64,000 bases of DNA, from contig CM040096.1 in NCBI GenBank assembly GCA_022496805.1, positions 14,571,501 to 14,635,500 of the forward strand, written 5' to 3'. Of the stretch, positions 48,953 to 59,562 are shown piece by piece. The first letter of the stretch is position 1. Every line of letters begins with the position of its first letter. The position numbers and the translations under genes were made by a program. The DNA is from Pohlia nutans. Taxonomy: Eukaryota; Streptophyta; Bryopsida; Bryales; Mniaceae. Below the pieces are notes generated by a model. That model was not told the origin of the DNA. It saw only the letters and a program-made list of their open reading frames with translations, and made no database searches.

Positions 48953-49689
48953 TTAATTCCTAAGGGACCAAACGATCATTTTGTAGTTGCTGCTCCAACG
49001 AGAGGGCTGCATGAATTCAAAAATAACATTTTAAAAGGAAAAAACGGGTGTATACTGAAATGAATACTCTACCATTATGCTTTTGAATTTCAGCAAACTT
49101 AGTAATACTTTGGCTTCCATAAATTCCCAAAGAGGAGCATATTAGTGGAGAATTTGACGAGGAATTTGATGAAGGCACAAGACCCTATTGGACAATGGGC
49201 AACACTACCTTCGCCAATGGAAATGTAGAGGCATGGTTTGAGGAGTTGACCATCTCGACCTTCTCACTTGAAGCCAGTTCATGCAAAAAAGTAGTAATTT
49301 GTGCTACCTATGGCCATTACAAGGTCCACCATAAATCAATGGAAGCTTCATTATTCTTCATTTTTTTCACATGCATTGTCATATTGTATATCTCTTATGT
49401 TGCAAAAGAAGGCCATCATTCCAATTTTATTTTAGCAAGGTGGGTGAAATTGAATGAACCTTGACTGATTTTGTTTTTGACAAACTAATTGATTAAACTC
49501 AAATTTCTCAAGATCGGTACGGTGGATTGATGTATAATATTTTTAAAGCAATAACTAACTTCTCCTATTGAGAATCCTAGAGTTGAAATCTTGAAAATCA
49601 CATTTATATTTACACCAAAAATAAATTTTAAACCTTGAAATTTTAATGCAATTATCTCACTATTCCCGCCTTGGTCCTTTAAGGGTTAA
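48953..49689. mobile_element. TTAA element of 737 bp carrying an open frame (A7)
   Basis: TTAA at 48953-48956 and 49686-49689; ends TTAATTCCTAAGGGACCAAA and TTGGTCCTTTAAGGGTTAA. The left end shares CGATCATTTTGTAGTTGCTGC with a segment near 22210. It contains the 89-codon frame listed next. Confidence 0.6.
49195..49464 (+). CDS. Open frame of unknown nature inside the 737-bp TTAA element
   Basis: The frame can be extended upstream without a stop to about 49125, adding an acidic stretch (EEHISGEFDEEFDEGTRPYW). From Met at 49195 it reads MGNTTFANGNVEAWFEELT and later has a hydrophobic segment (LFFIFFTCIVILYISYVA). No piggyBac DDD motif or Cys-rich tail is seen, and I do not recognise the family. 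It may be a captured gene fragment or a chance frame. Confidence 0.25.
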   Translation: MGNTTFANGNVEAWFEELTISTFSLEASSCKKVVICATYGHYKVHHKSMEASLFFIFFTCIVILYISYVAKEGHHSNFILARWVKLNEP

Positions 49690-50108
49690 GATTGAAAATG
49701 CAACCATTTAGAAATTGAATTTACCTTTAATTTTTTACTTTGAAAGTAAAAGCACAATATTCTGTTTTAGTTTTATGTTTTACTTTTGATACGTCAATTT
49801 TTTAAATACACATTAAACTAGTATTAAATATTTATATACATTTTTTATTCCAAAGAAATCAAAGAAGTTACAATTTTGGCCTTTCAAATTTCACCCAATC
49901 ACAATATTTTCTATTGTTACGTTAAAAATTAACTATTCACAATTACTAAGATAAGTTACCACCAAACACTTGAAGCCAAAATTCAAACCTTGAGTGTGCC
50001 AGGTCACGAAGGCGGGCCACATAATAAGCTCCCATCCCACGTGGCATCATCATAGAGTACTGCCAGGGTGGCAATCATGGAGAATGATGCTCGGCGAATG
50101 ATACGCAC

Positions 50109-50214
50109 CGTGTGAAACCGAATATTATCCAGTCATCAAACGATACCCAACCCGCCCGTGTGAAACCGAATATTATTCAGATGCCCAGCCCGCTCGTGTG
50201 AAACCGAATATTAT
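50109..50214. repeat. Three direct repeats of CGTGTGAAACCGAATATTAT
   Basis: Copies start at 50109, 50157 and 50195 (spacing 48 and 38), each followed by C/T-rich spacers with CCCGCCCG or CCCGCTCG. They sit about 500-600 bp upstream of the two-exon gene, in its likely promoter. Confidence 0.85.
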
Positions 50215-50215
50215 C

Positions 50216-50710
50216 AAGTCGTCTCTCCCATCGACCAGCCAGTCCAGCACAGACCAGAGGCACACCTCCCTATGCTTCCCCATCGCCATCGCCCGCATTG
50301 CCACAGCTTTTTTCGCATCGCCCCCTCAGCTTCGCCCCTGTTCCGCGTCTGTCTTTTTTCGCAACATTTTTCCCCCTCTTTCCATCTTTTTTCGCAACAA
50401 CCCATCTCGCCTTTTCCACTTCATCCTTCGCACAATTCTGTCCTCCGTGCCCTCCCTGCTCTTCCTCCATAATTTCTTTTGCAACTTTGAGTTTCCACGT
50501 CGCGAAGGGTTTTAGGATGCTTTCACGGTCTCAGTTCTGTCGGTAGATCGGGGTTTCGTGCAACCGGAGAGAATTAGGGTTTCGAGGTTTGAATCTGGAT
50601 TTTTTTGGTTTGTGCACTATGGTGTAGGGTTTGCGGTAGAATTCAATCAGCGAGTTTGAATTTTTAGTTGGGGTTTGGGACGCTTTGGAGGCGTATAGGG
50701 TAGGGTAGAG
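50216..50710 (+). promoter_or_regulatory. Pyrimidine-rich promoter/5' leader region of the two-exon gene
   Basis: A GC- and CT-rich block (TTTTTCGCAAC repeated, CCTCTTTCC) directly precedes the gene and contrasts with the AT-rich surroundings. The transcription start cannot be placed. The long frame at 50198-50515 reflects this composition. Confidence 0.45.
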
Positions 50711-52373
50711 ATGGCGGGGATTTTTCGGAAGATTTTTGGTGGATTCTCCCATAGTCACAGCAAGAAGGAGGAGAAGGACAAGCAAGCGCCGGAGCAGCAG
50801 AAGAAGAACACGCCAGTTGTTACTCCACAACAGAAACCTACAGGAGGGTTCAGTGTGAAGGTCGCTGTACCGGCGGACCCTGTTGTGTACGCGCCTGTTG
50901 TTACGCAATGTAATGGAAATGGCGGAGTGCAGGTGAGCAGCTCTACTTCTCATGATTTTTAATGATTTTTGGTGGTTTTTCACATACGTGTTCGGTATGT
51001 GATTTATGTTGAGGGATGTGCAATTGTAAACTACAAAATGTTTCAACTTATGATCTTCTGTATTAGAGGTTATTGACGTGATCTGAAAGGCAATCTAGTA
51101 GATTTGCTAGTGGCGAGTTTGAAACGGTAGCTCTGCTTTTTGTTTAAATAATTTGTTCAACGACCTTTGAACCGTGTGGATGGATTGGCATGACTTTTCT
51201 CCTACTCGATGCACGTGATTTTTTTTGCTGCGAATTGTCGTGATTTGATTTGTCGTTGCCAGTATATAATAGACGTTAGATCATGTCGAACTGTTGGCTT
51301 ATTCATCCACACGGGTCAACAAGTTACTTGAGAACTAGAACATTGCAGAGCTGCCGTTTACAAACCAAGAAATTTAGCAGTAAGATACCAGATTGCATCT
51401 GAAAAGCCTCTTTAGTAGAGAGAACAGGTTGTCCCGAGCAACGCGTTTGATGACTTGGACCGAAACGCATATTCAAGATTGTTTCAATTGTCTTGTAGCT
51501 TTGGGTAGTTTCTCTGTATTTTCAGTCCATCTTCACTCGTTTGAAGAAATTTCTTTAGTTTTAAGGTAGGGAATATAGCTTTCACCCGTTTTGAGTGATT
51601 TTCATTATTAGGATAGGATTTCCCCAAATTTTCAGAGGATTCCAAAATATGTATTATTTGGATACCGCATGGATAAGCTGTGAATTGTTGGAGTTCAAAG
51701 TAGTAGGGTTGTAATCACGAGCCTAGACTACCCTTGAACCATGAGTATTGCAATCTCATGGAAGCATCTTTGACTGTGAAGTATCTCATTCCTTACAAAG
51801 TCTTGGAGGACACTTGTATTGTAAAAGGGTGAATTTTCAAGGGACTGCATTCAAATGCTTCCCTACCTTATTCAGTCACTTCCCTGTATTTGTGAATAAG
51901 TGCAAAACATCCAGGAATCTCGTCATCAGTGATTCTTTTTTTGTCAGCAGACAATTTAGCATTTTTGCTATTTTTCCATGGCTTGAAGAGCAATCCAGGC
52001 TCCTTGGATGCTCTTTTCATATTAATATAGATAATATCAGGGTAATACACCTGTGCTACTTAGGCAATACCTAGGTTTAAAGAGGCTACACATCTTGACT
52101 CCATGTAGGAAATGTGGCTATTATTCCTTCTTGTTTTTTCCTGTAGAATGCTGACAGAGCTTTTGTGATGTGCAGGGATTGACATGGTATGCTAAAGAGC
52201 TGCGTGCAGACGATGATGGTGATGTGGCACAAGAGTTTTTGAGGGAAGTTGTTCCGGAGGCCCAGGACCTGAATGCAACTACGCCACCATGCTTCGAAGC
52301 AGTAAGACATACAAGACCCGTGAAATTAAAAGGTCCTGTTTGCACACAGGATGGGAATGTGCATATTTCGTGA
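50711..52373 (+). CDS. Small plant protein of unknown function, two exons (139 aa)
   Basis: Exon 1 is 50711-50932 and exon 2 is 52176-52373, joined by a GT-AG intron (CAG|GTGAGC, TGTGCAG|GGATTG) in phase 0. The N-terminus, MAGIFRKIFGGF, is amphipathic. It is followed by a Lys/Glu/Gln-rich stretch (SKKEEKDKQAPEQQKKN) and then a proline/valine-rich segment, GGFSVKVAVPADPVVYAPV. Exon 2 encodes a compact acidic segment, GLTWYAKELRADDDGDVAQE, and a short basic tail. No catalytic motif, signal peptide or membrane helix is seen, and I do not recognise the family. Support comes from the clean splice, higher GC, gene-like 5' region with pyrimidine-rich leader, and the in-frame joint. The start is the first Met of the frame. 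Confidence 0.8.
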
Positions 52374-53284
52374 GAGAGACTGAGTTTCTTTTGAACAACG
52401 TAGCCTTCTTGTGGACACGAAGAGAAACATCTTCATGTCCCCTGTTTAGCATAATTTTATAATCTGAGGTCAGTCGTGTAAGCATAGTTGGGCTGTTTCC
52501 TCCATTCTTAAGGTATGCATATGCCTTCATTTGGACTACTTCGTCATGGCACTAGCATTAATGCTACCTGAATTGCAAAGAGCATGATCTTTACAGGTGC
52601 TTGTTGCCAACCCCTTTTCTAGATTGGATTTTTCATCAGAGTTCGTTGTTGAGATATTTTGTGAAGCTGCTTCACTTGTCCATATGTGGAGTGGTTTGTA
52701 TGCTGAATTTTAATTGAGAAACGTTTTACCTAGCCTCATTCAGAGCACAGTTGTTGTCACCTCATAATTTTCTGCATTCCCATGGGTTTGCTTTCTGTGG
52801 AGCGGGATATTTGTCATATTTTGGCTTGTAGTTTAGGGTTTCTGAAAAACCTATCATGGGAATGAGATGTGTTCTGTCCTCTGGAGGTTAGTTTTAGCCT
52901 TGCACTATTTGTCATGAATTTTCTTTTAACTCCTATGTCCTAGAAGAATCACTGGTCTTTCAGATGTTCTGTAGCAGCAGTGATTCTTCTACAACATAGG
53001 AGCACATAGACATGAATTTACGGTTTCCTCACCTAAATGTGACGGATATTTGGACGATGATCTCCAAGGTGGTGTGGTGGAAGAATTAGCAAATCCAAGA
53101 GAGAATAGAGATATACTTTAATTCCAACTCTAGTTTTAATGTTGTTTAAAATTTCATGAATGTGGTAAATGTGAGTGGGATTTTTTGGTAGGGTGTGAAT
53201 TTATTTATTTATTTACAATTTGAGGACTCCAATCTAGACAAACTATACAAACTTTTGAATCAATACAATTTAAATTTAGAACAC
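52374..53284. other. 3' region of the two-exon gene and intergenic DNA
   Basis: Moderate GC after the stop suggests a 3' untranslated region. A short inverted pair occurs at 52943 and 52987 (CTATGTCCTAGAAGAATCACTG and CAGTGATTCTTCTACAACATAG in 20-base cores). Confidence 0.5.
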
Positions 53285-53596
53285 ACCCGAAGATCTTGGA
53301 CACATAAATTGGTTTACTAATGGGTGTGCAGAGAAGTCCATATACAATAGCCAATCTCTCACTATGAGAGCACAGAGAAAATTCTTTACCCTTCTCATCA
53401 ATATCACGCAACACAAGCCGGGTATCAGGATGGTAGCCTTCAGCCTTGATTTTCTCAGTCAATCTGCTCAAGTTCCGCATATATCTCTTTTGATGCTGGG
53501 TGAGATGTATCTCCTACAACAAACTGAAGTCATGGACCTTGTATCAACTACAATCCAGCTGCGCCCTGGTTCCTTGTGTATACCTCTCTCCTGCAT
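53285..53596 (-). pseudogene. DYW-type PPR protein C-terminal fragment, frameshifted
   Basis: In order on the minus strand: MQERGIHKEPGRSWIVV (E-domain end, 53596 downward), FVVGDTSHPASKEIYAELE in another frame, then LTEKIKAEGYHPDTRLVLRD and HSERLAIVYGLL in a third. This is the end of the E region and the start of the DYW deaminase-like domain, including the HSE motif of its zinc site. At least two frameshifts separate the pieces, and the terminal CxxCH and DYW parts are missing. Intact proteins edit organelle RNA; this one cannot. Confidence 0.85.
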
Positions 53597-53859
53597 TACA
53601 CTTTAAATGAAGCCAACAAACACTTACATAGTAAATATCATAAAGCAAACAAAGAGAAGATGTTACACAGACCGACTCAAATCACAAGTTTCACACTGCA
53701 CATAACAAAACAAATTGCTAAGTGTGGGTTTGACATCCATCTTCAATTTGTAAGCTTCAGCTATAGCAAAGTTATTTGCACCTTGTCAGAAAGGTCAACA
53801 CCTCATTCCTTGAGTTCCATGCTCATGTCAATACCTGATTGGTTGTACAATCTCTTGAG

Positions 53860-54020
53860 AATCACTAGTGTGATAACCGACATGAGATTGTAATTTGCTT
53901 TGAGTCACCAATTTGAGCATTGCCTTCACCCATGGTGGAGCAAAACCATCTACCCACAACGCTTTCTTTGTCACCTTGTGCTGAAAGTCTGGTGATTTGG
54001 GATTCATCTATAGGCACCAC
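53860..54020 (-). other. Short unidentified minus-strand frame near the PPR fragment
   Basis: A frame starting MNPKSPDFQHKVTKKALWV and continuing GFAPPWVKAMLKLV looks protein-like but is short, and I could not place it in a family. It may belong to a decayed gene. Confidence 0.25.
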
Positions 54021-54449
54021 AACCCACAATCAAGTCTGGAAAATCAATCTAGTTGTTAAACATTGGAGTGATATAATTAGCCTTCACTCCACTCCAAAAC
54101 ACACAAAGAATGAAATATGCTTGTTGTTTCCCAAAGCACCCATTCCCTTGTACGAGCAATACATAACCTCCCCCCTGACCTGGTCACACAAATTCCCATC
54201 AGAGCGTCATAAAACACATGGGTAGCAGTTTGAGCACAAGTCATCCAACCACTTATGTATAACAATTGAATAACCATTCACTCGCCTATGCACCAGCTCC
54301 ACACACCAAACAACATCTCTTTTGTTGCCTCTGACACGATAAAAGACGCATGAATGCAGACATTTGCTGGCTTGGTGTCTACAAATTTCTCTGCAACAAC
54401 AAAGTAATACAACAACCAGAAATCTAACTTCAGAGTACATGAATGAATC

Positions 54450-55760
54450 TCTTCAAGTCTTCGGCTCCCTATCAATTGTGTGTGTTCTCTGTGTGTTGAG
54501 TGAAACTCCTTCGCCATATGTATGCAGTGTCTGAAACCTTGAGTACAGCTTGAGAAAGTAGTATATAGGTATCCATCTGATCCTTTCAACTGAGTTTGTT
54601 CTCTTCTCCAAATTTGCTAAACCTCCAGGTAGGAAGGGAAACCTTTCTAGTTTGGTTCACCGACCCCAACCTCAACATCAGCAACGTACAATGTACATAG
54701 GAAGCTTCAAAATTTGATTTCAGCACAGACACAAAGTATCATGTATGATTGTCAATATCATCAATTGTATCTGTTCAGGTCTTCTGCTACCATTCAACTG
54801 TGTCTGTTCGATTTTTGAAACCGCTAAACCCTAACCTCTCAGACCTCCAAGCAGGGAGGAAGAAACAACAGCTCGACATCAGCATGAACAACTTCTAATG
54901 TTCCAGCTACCGAAAACTTGACTAGAACTGTGAAGAAATTTTCAAATGTGAAAGTATCAATCTCTAAAGTTCTTCTACTCCCTTAAACTCTTCTAGAACG
55001 CTGCAACAGATACTGAAACTCGTCTAGATACAAAATTCTACTGAATATTGCAACACATGAAGAGCAAGAAAACCTAAATCACAACACCTCCTCCACATGA
55101 ACAAACCCAATATCTGCAGCTTCCAAAAACTTGACTTCAACCTCGGCACAAAACATCATGTCAGATCAATCTCTTCAAATTGCTGCTCCCTTGCAACAGC
55201 GTCTGCTCTACCCTAAACCCTAAACCCTAAACCCTAACTACTGAGTGGAAAACACCCTTGACAAACAACATCCAACATATGCAACAAGTTCCAGAATTGA
55301 ACTTCGGTCTAAAAGTAAGGATGATTTACGCTCTTTGGTGTGAGTGAACCTAGAAAATTTCACCTCAAAGTAGTAAGCAGTAGGGTGTTTTTCAGCTAAT
55401 CTGGCATCAATTCACTTACTCACCAGTGAGTATAAATGACCGTTCAGTCTAATCTCTGCGAGTTCTTGAGCTACCTTTTAACTGCATCTGATCTCAGCTC
55501 CAAATTGCTAAACCCTAACTTCAGAAAGAGAAGCTCCCTCATAGGAACAACAGCCAATGCAACCTTGACTTCAATCTAGACACAATGTATCACACGAGAA
55601 TCGTTCAGCCACCTTCCAACTCTGTCTGTGCTTCCCTCCGAATTGCTAAACCCTAATTGCATAAATTGAGAGTTGGTAAACCCTAATTGACATGGTCTAT
55701 GCTTTCATCCTGATTGCATATATGGGCAAAATTGCTTCAAATTTAGAATTCCTTCAATAG
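54450..55760. repeat. Degenerate tandem array with AAACCCTAA cores
   Basis: Units of very roughly 140-380 bp share CAACTGTGTCTGTTC, then AATTGCTAAACCCTAA, then a GGAACAACAGC-like stretch and CTTGACTTCAACCT. Cores occur at about 54615, 54823, 55210, 55505, 55645 and 55675. At 55214-55238 there are three perfect CCCTAAA repeats, telomere-like but too short to be a telomere. Confidence 0.6.
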
Positions 55761-57330
55761 ACCTTCAAAACATATTGCTTTTGGTGATCTGATGTGACCA
55801 AGAATTTGATCCAAAGTTTTCTGCCTAGAATTTCTAAGGAAAAATAAATAAATCTCAAGGTATAGAAGTTTTAGATTCTACCTATTTCTAAAGTGTAAAC
55901 TAGGTCTAAGGTCCGATCCAAATTTCTCATCGTGATGGCATATGCGGCATAAGTATAGTTCCGAAATTTCAAGATGGACAGATAGAACTTTCTTGATTGA
56001 CGTGGTTCCAAAACTTAAGTCAAAAGGCATCAAGTATTTGAGAAACTTAAACTTCACTCAAGCTTAACCCCTAAAGGACCATGCTCATTCCTAAAATTTT
56101 ATCACTTTCTCGTGATGCTTTCAGAAAGGCAATTGTATCTCTTGATTGGTATTCATGTAGAAAACTTCACCGTTGAAGTTCATAAAGGACTTAGTCATGA
56201 GACTGTACATTAATTTTCAGAACAATCTACCGTATATATTACATGATTATAAGGTTTGATCATAAGTTGATTTTTGAAAATTTTGAATAAAACCAACAGG
56301 TCATTCATTGCAAACTTTCTCATAAATTTAGAAACCATGATTAGCGTTTGAAAGTTTAGGAGCATACAAAGATGTACTATATCTAGGTGCCCACAAAAAA
56401 TGGTGTTCTAAAACTAAATACAACAACAATGATTGATTCTCAAAGATTTATGTTTGGGTGAGGTGACTTGTTGGTGACTCGTTGAGCCGGTGTTTGTGAT
56501 CGTTATTAATTTTTACATTGCAATTTTTTTTTTAAGAATTCAAATATATATTTGGAATATTCCAAAATAATATAAAATATGTTGAAAAGATTCCAATTAT
56601 TTTGAAAAGATTCCATTTAAAATATATTTAAACATTTTCCGTAATTATTATATAGTGTTAATGATGCAATAATGGCAAATATTTTACATATTGTATACTT
56701 TTTTTTTTAACGAATGTGACGTCCAAGTGTGAAAACGCCTTCCAAGTCATCAACCGCCCTAACTACTATGTCCCAAGTACACCTACGTTTTAGTTTTAGT
56801 TTTTTCCCAATGAATCAATCAACGTAATTGCAAATCTTGAAGTTTTTTTGTGTTCTTGAAACGAACATTTTCAATTCTCTAGTTAACATTGAGTCAAAAT
56901 TATGAAATCCAAACAAATTATTCAAGTAATGAAATTATTCGTAGACACAATGTGTCCTCCTGGTCCTTTAGGGGTTGAAGGCTTTACATTTAGAAGCTCA
57001 TTTAATTAAAGCAAGTTTTTGTGAAATTGAGCCTCACCAGCTTTTTCCTTGTTCAATTGTTTAATGAATTTGCAAAATAGAGACCCATTTATTTTTAACA
57101 ATTGAATTTGTTTTGAAATAGATTGGTACATTTGAACGTAAAGACATCCTCATGTTTGTTGACGTCATTTGTATCTCATGTACGTGAAAAGTAAAATGTT
57201 ATTCATAATCTACAAGTTTTTTCAAGATATAGGTTCCAATTTTCTAGTTTTATTTTATTTTGGGCATTCAATGATAAAAGATTTTAAACTTGGAATTTAA
57301 ATTTTGTAACCTATTTCCCAAATTTACTTT
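55761..57330. other. Intergenic DNA with one TTAA element
   Basis: No gene. The TTAA element at 56064-56978 fills most of it. Confidence 0.5.
56064..56978. mobile_element. Longer TTAA element, A-type ends (A6)
   Basis: Ends TTAACCCCTAAAGGACCATG and CTGGTCCTTTAGGGGTTGA; the right TTAA has become TTGA. The 915-bp interior is unlike A1-A5 and non-coding. Confidence 0.6.
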
Positions 57331-57349
57331 GGAATTTGAAAATGACTTA

Positions 57350-57770
57350 ATTGTTACTATTTCTCTAATATCATGCTTTTATTTTTTATTCCCTTTTTTA
57401 AGTTATCAAATCTGGTGTTTTTTGATTCCTAGCTGTTATGAAGAACAAAGAAAAAAATACAACAAATTCTTTTACTTAAGTGGTTTTTGCTTCTTCCCGT
57501 TTTTTTTCGTTACTTTTGTTGGGATAGTTCCCAATGTTTGGCACTTTTTATATGAATTGAATAAAACATCAACTAATCTGCTTATAATAAAGTTACAACC
57601 TAAGATTTTTGACTATATTTTATTAACTGTTCGTATTTTGTTTATTTCATCAATATGCTCTCAAGTACAGGTACTTGTGATCTTTTTGCTAGAATCAAAA
57701 GGGATTTTTGTGAAAAGCTGCATAAAAAATCGTCGTTTTTTTATGGTTCTTTCGATTTTTACAGCAGGCA
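57350..57770 (+). pseudogene. tatC: Mitochondrial tatC (mttB) fragment transferred to the nucleus
   Basis: The frame from about 57350 reads [20 protein letters not shown], then [58 protein letters not shown] and [10 protein letters not shown]. These are signature segments of the plant mitochondrial TatC-like membrane protein (twin-arginine translocase subunit). About 140 codons are free of stops. Similarity ends near IFTAG, about 57765, where the last two helices should follow; the first membrane helices are also missing. Since both ends are absent and flanks are AT-rich nuclear-type DNA, this is read as a NUMT. The uninterrupted frame suggests recent transfer or chance survival. Confidence 0.85.
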
Positions 57771-58589
57771 CACTACTTCACAAATTGTCAAGATGCAGTG
57801 GTGCAATCTCGAGATCATAATCATTAAAGTTGATAAAATTATCAGAATGAGTTTTGAAGGAATCCTTAAAACCGAATTTCTCAATGACGAGCGTTCAAAA
57901 ATGTGAATTTTTTTTTTGTGCACATAAGAATGTCTGCTTAGAACACATTCAACAAATTTCAAAACATTTGAAGTTATAACGTAAGTGATTACCATCTCTT
58001 TAAGTGAAAAAGGATTCATGCCCAACAAAGGAATAAAAACTTCTAAGATTCATATATTGTACCCAGCCGTCAAGGTCAACAAAGAATAATTATAAAAAGA
58101 GACATAACATTTTATAACAATAAAGTTCCAAACCCCCTACAACTTGGATCAAATTTTATAGATATTATAACTTTTCTTGGAATAATGGTGAGAGAGGACA
58201 TTTGACATTGTATGAGGGAATTTAGTAAGAATCAAACAAGGAAAACTTACTTAAGATGTGAAGGAAAGACCATCCAAAAGTATCCAAGAGCATCAAAGAG
58301 AACCTTAAAAACTTTAACCTGGGTAGAAAGTCTAGGCTTAATAATGTAACAAAAGCCCAAATCTTTAAGAATTTTTTTTTCAAAAAAAATCTATTTTCTA
58401 TGGTGAAAAAAGAATCTTAGAGAAAAAAGTTAATTACATGCATGACCTGCTGACCTTTATGTTTAGTACGATATTGTCACGATATTATCACGAACAAACA
58501 CCTTACATTAAAGTTATCTGTAAAATGGAGAGGGGTGCCTGGAATGCTACCCCTTGCTTTTCTATTTTAATTTAACTTTTCTGACACTA
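57771..58589. other. Intergenic DNA after the tatC fragment
   Basis: No gene recognised. The first ~130 bases could be further mitochondrial sequence but I could not identify it. Confidence 0.4.
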
Positions 58590-58860
58590 TTAGTCACAAC
58601 CAGCTAAGCCACTGGGTTTGGAAGAGCATAGGGGTGGCATGGGAGCACATGGAGAATCTCCTATGTTTGGGGGAGCTTCTTTTCTTTAGTGAGGTGCAAA
58701 GTTCGAATGTCCCAAACATTGTGATCGGTCAAAAAAAGGAGCTAAAACTCATTTTTGCCACCTTTCAAGATAAAAGATTTGTCTTTCCTTTTGTGGATTT
58801 TTTTTGCTTGACTTAACGGATAAATTTATTGAAGTTATCCGTAAAGTCAAGGCGGGGTAG
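58590..58860 (+). repeat. SINE-like copy 1
   Basis: It contains a possible A-box region (GGTTTGGAAGAGCATAGGGG) and a B-box-like GTTCGAATGTCC at 58701-58712, then ATTGTGATCGGTC and CTTTCAAG.TAAA shared with copy 2. Confidence 0.55.
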
Positions 58861-58889
58861 CTCCTCTGCTACACTGTGTTTCAGCTTAC

Positions 58890-59240
58890 AAATAGAAATC
58901 GCAAAGGCTGTCAACCACAAGGAGCCAAACCCTTGTTTTGGGCAAGTATGTGGGTTGGTATGGGGGCACGTGAAGATTCCATGGTGGGAACTTGAATGTG
59001 CCTTGAAGGAGCTTCTTTGATTTTGGGAAGGAACAAGGTTTGAATCTCTCTAACAATGCAGTGCATTGTGATTGGTCGAAAAAAAGAAGCCAAAACTCAT
59101 TTATGCCGCCTTTCAAGCTAAAATACCAGTTTTGCTTTATCTTCCTTTTGTGGAATTTTTTTGCTTAACTTTACAGATAACTCTATTATCTTGGCAATTT
59201 CTCAGTCACTATTATCTTAAAACCATTAGAGTTATCCGCA
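58890..59240 (+). repeat. SINE-like copy 2
   Basis: It parallels copy 1: GTTGGTATGGGGGCACG, B-box-like GGTTTGAATCTC at 59037-59048, ATTGTGATTGGTCGAAAAAAAG, CTTCCTTTTGTGGA.TTTTTTTGC. The two copies form a diverged direct duplication. Confidence 0.55.
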
Positions 59241-59562
59241 AAGTCCTTCAAACTTTAAAAGAGATACCTAGAATTTTGTTTTAATATAGTCTTATTTGGT
59301 CTCTCCAAATAGTTAAAAGGTATGGAAGAGCTTGGTGGTCTTCAAAGTCATATGAAACTTTTTTGAGCTCCTCTTTTGGTGCCCAAAAAAGTTTCACATG
59401 ACTTTGAAGACCACCAAGCTCTTACACACCTAATAATTGTAGACCACCAAGCTCTTTCATACCTTTTAACTATTTGGAGTAACCAAATAAAATTGTATAA
59501 TAGCAAAATTCTAGGTATCTTCTTCAAACTTTGAAAGACTTTGCGAATAACTCTATTATAAA
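59215..59562. mobile_element. Long foldback (~348 bp)
   Basis: The left arm runs TTAGAGTTATCCGCAAAGTC, GATACCTAGAATTTTG, CCAAATAGTTAAAAGGTATG, AGAGCTTGGTGGTCTTCAAA. The right arm is its inverted copy with one extra internal repeat of GAGCTTGGTGGTCT. The loop is near 59365-59382. Parts of the arm recur at 36878-36965. Confidence 0.8.

Noticed and set aside
50198..50515. 105-codon plus-strand frame rich in Pro, Ser and Phe
   Set aside because: Lies in the pyrimidine-rich leader of the two-exon gene; open in several frames on both strands because of composition.
55214..55238. Telomere (CCCTAAA)n
   Set aside because: Only three perfect units, inside a larger degenerate array; not a chromosome end.
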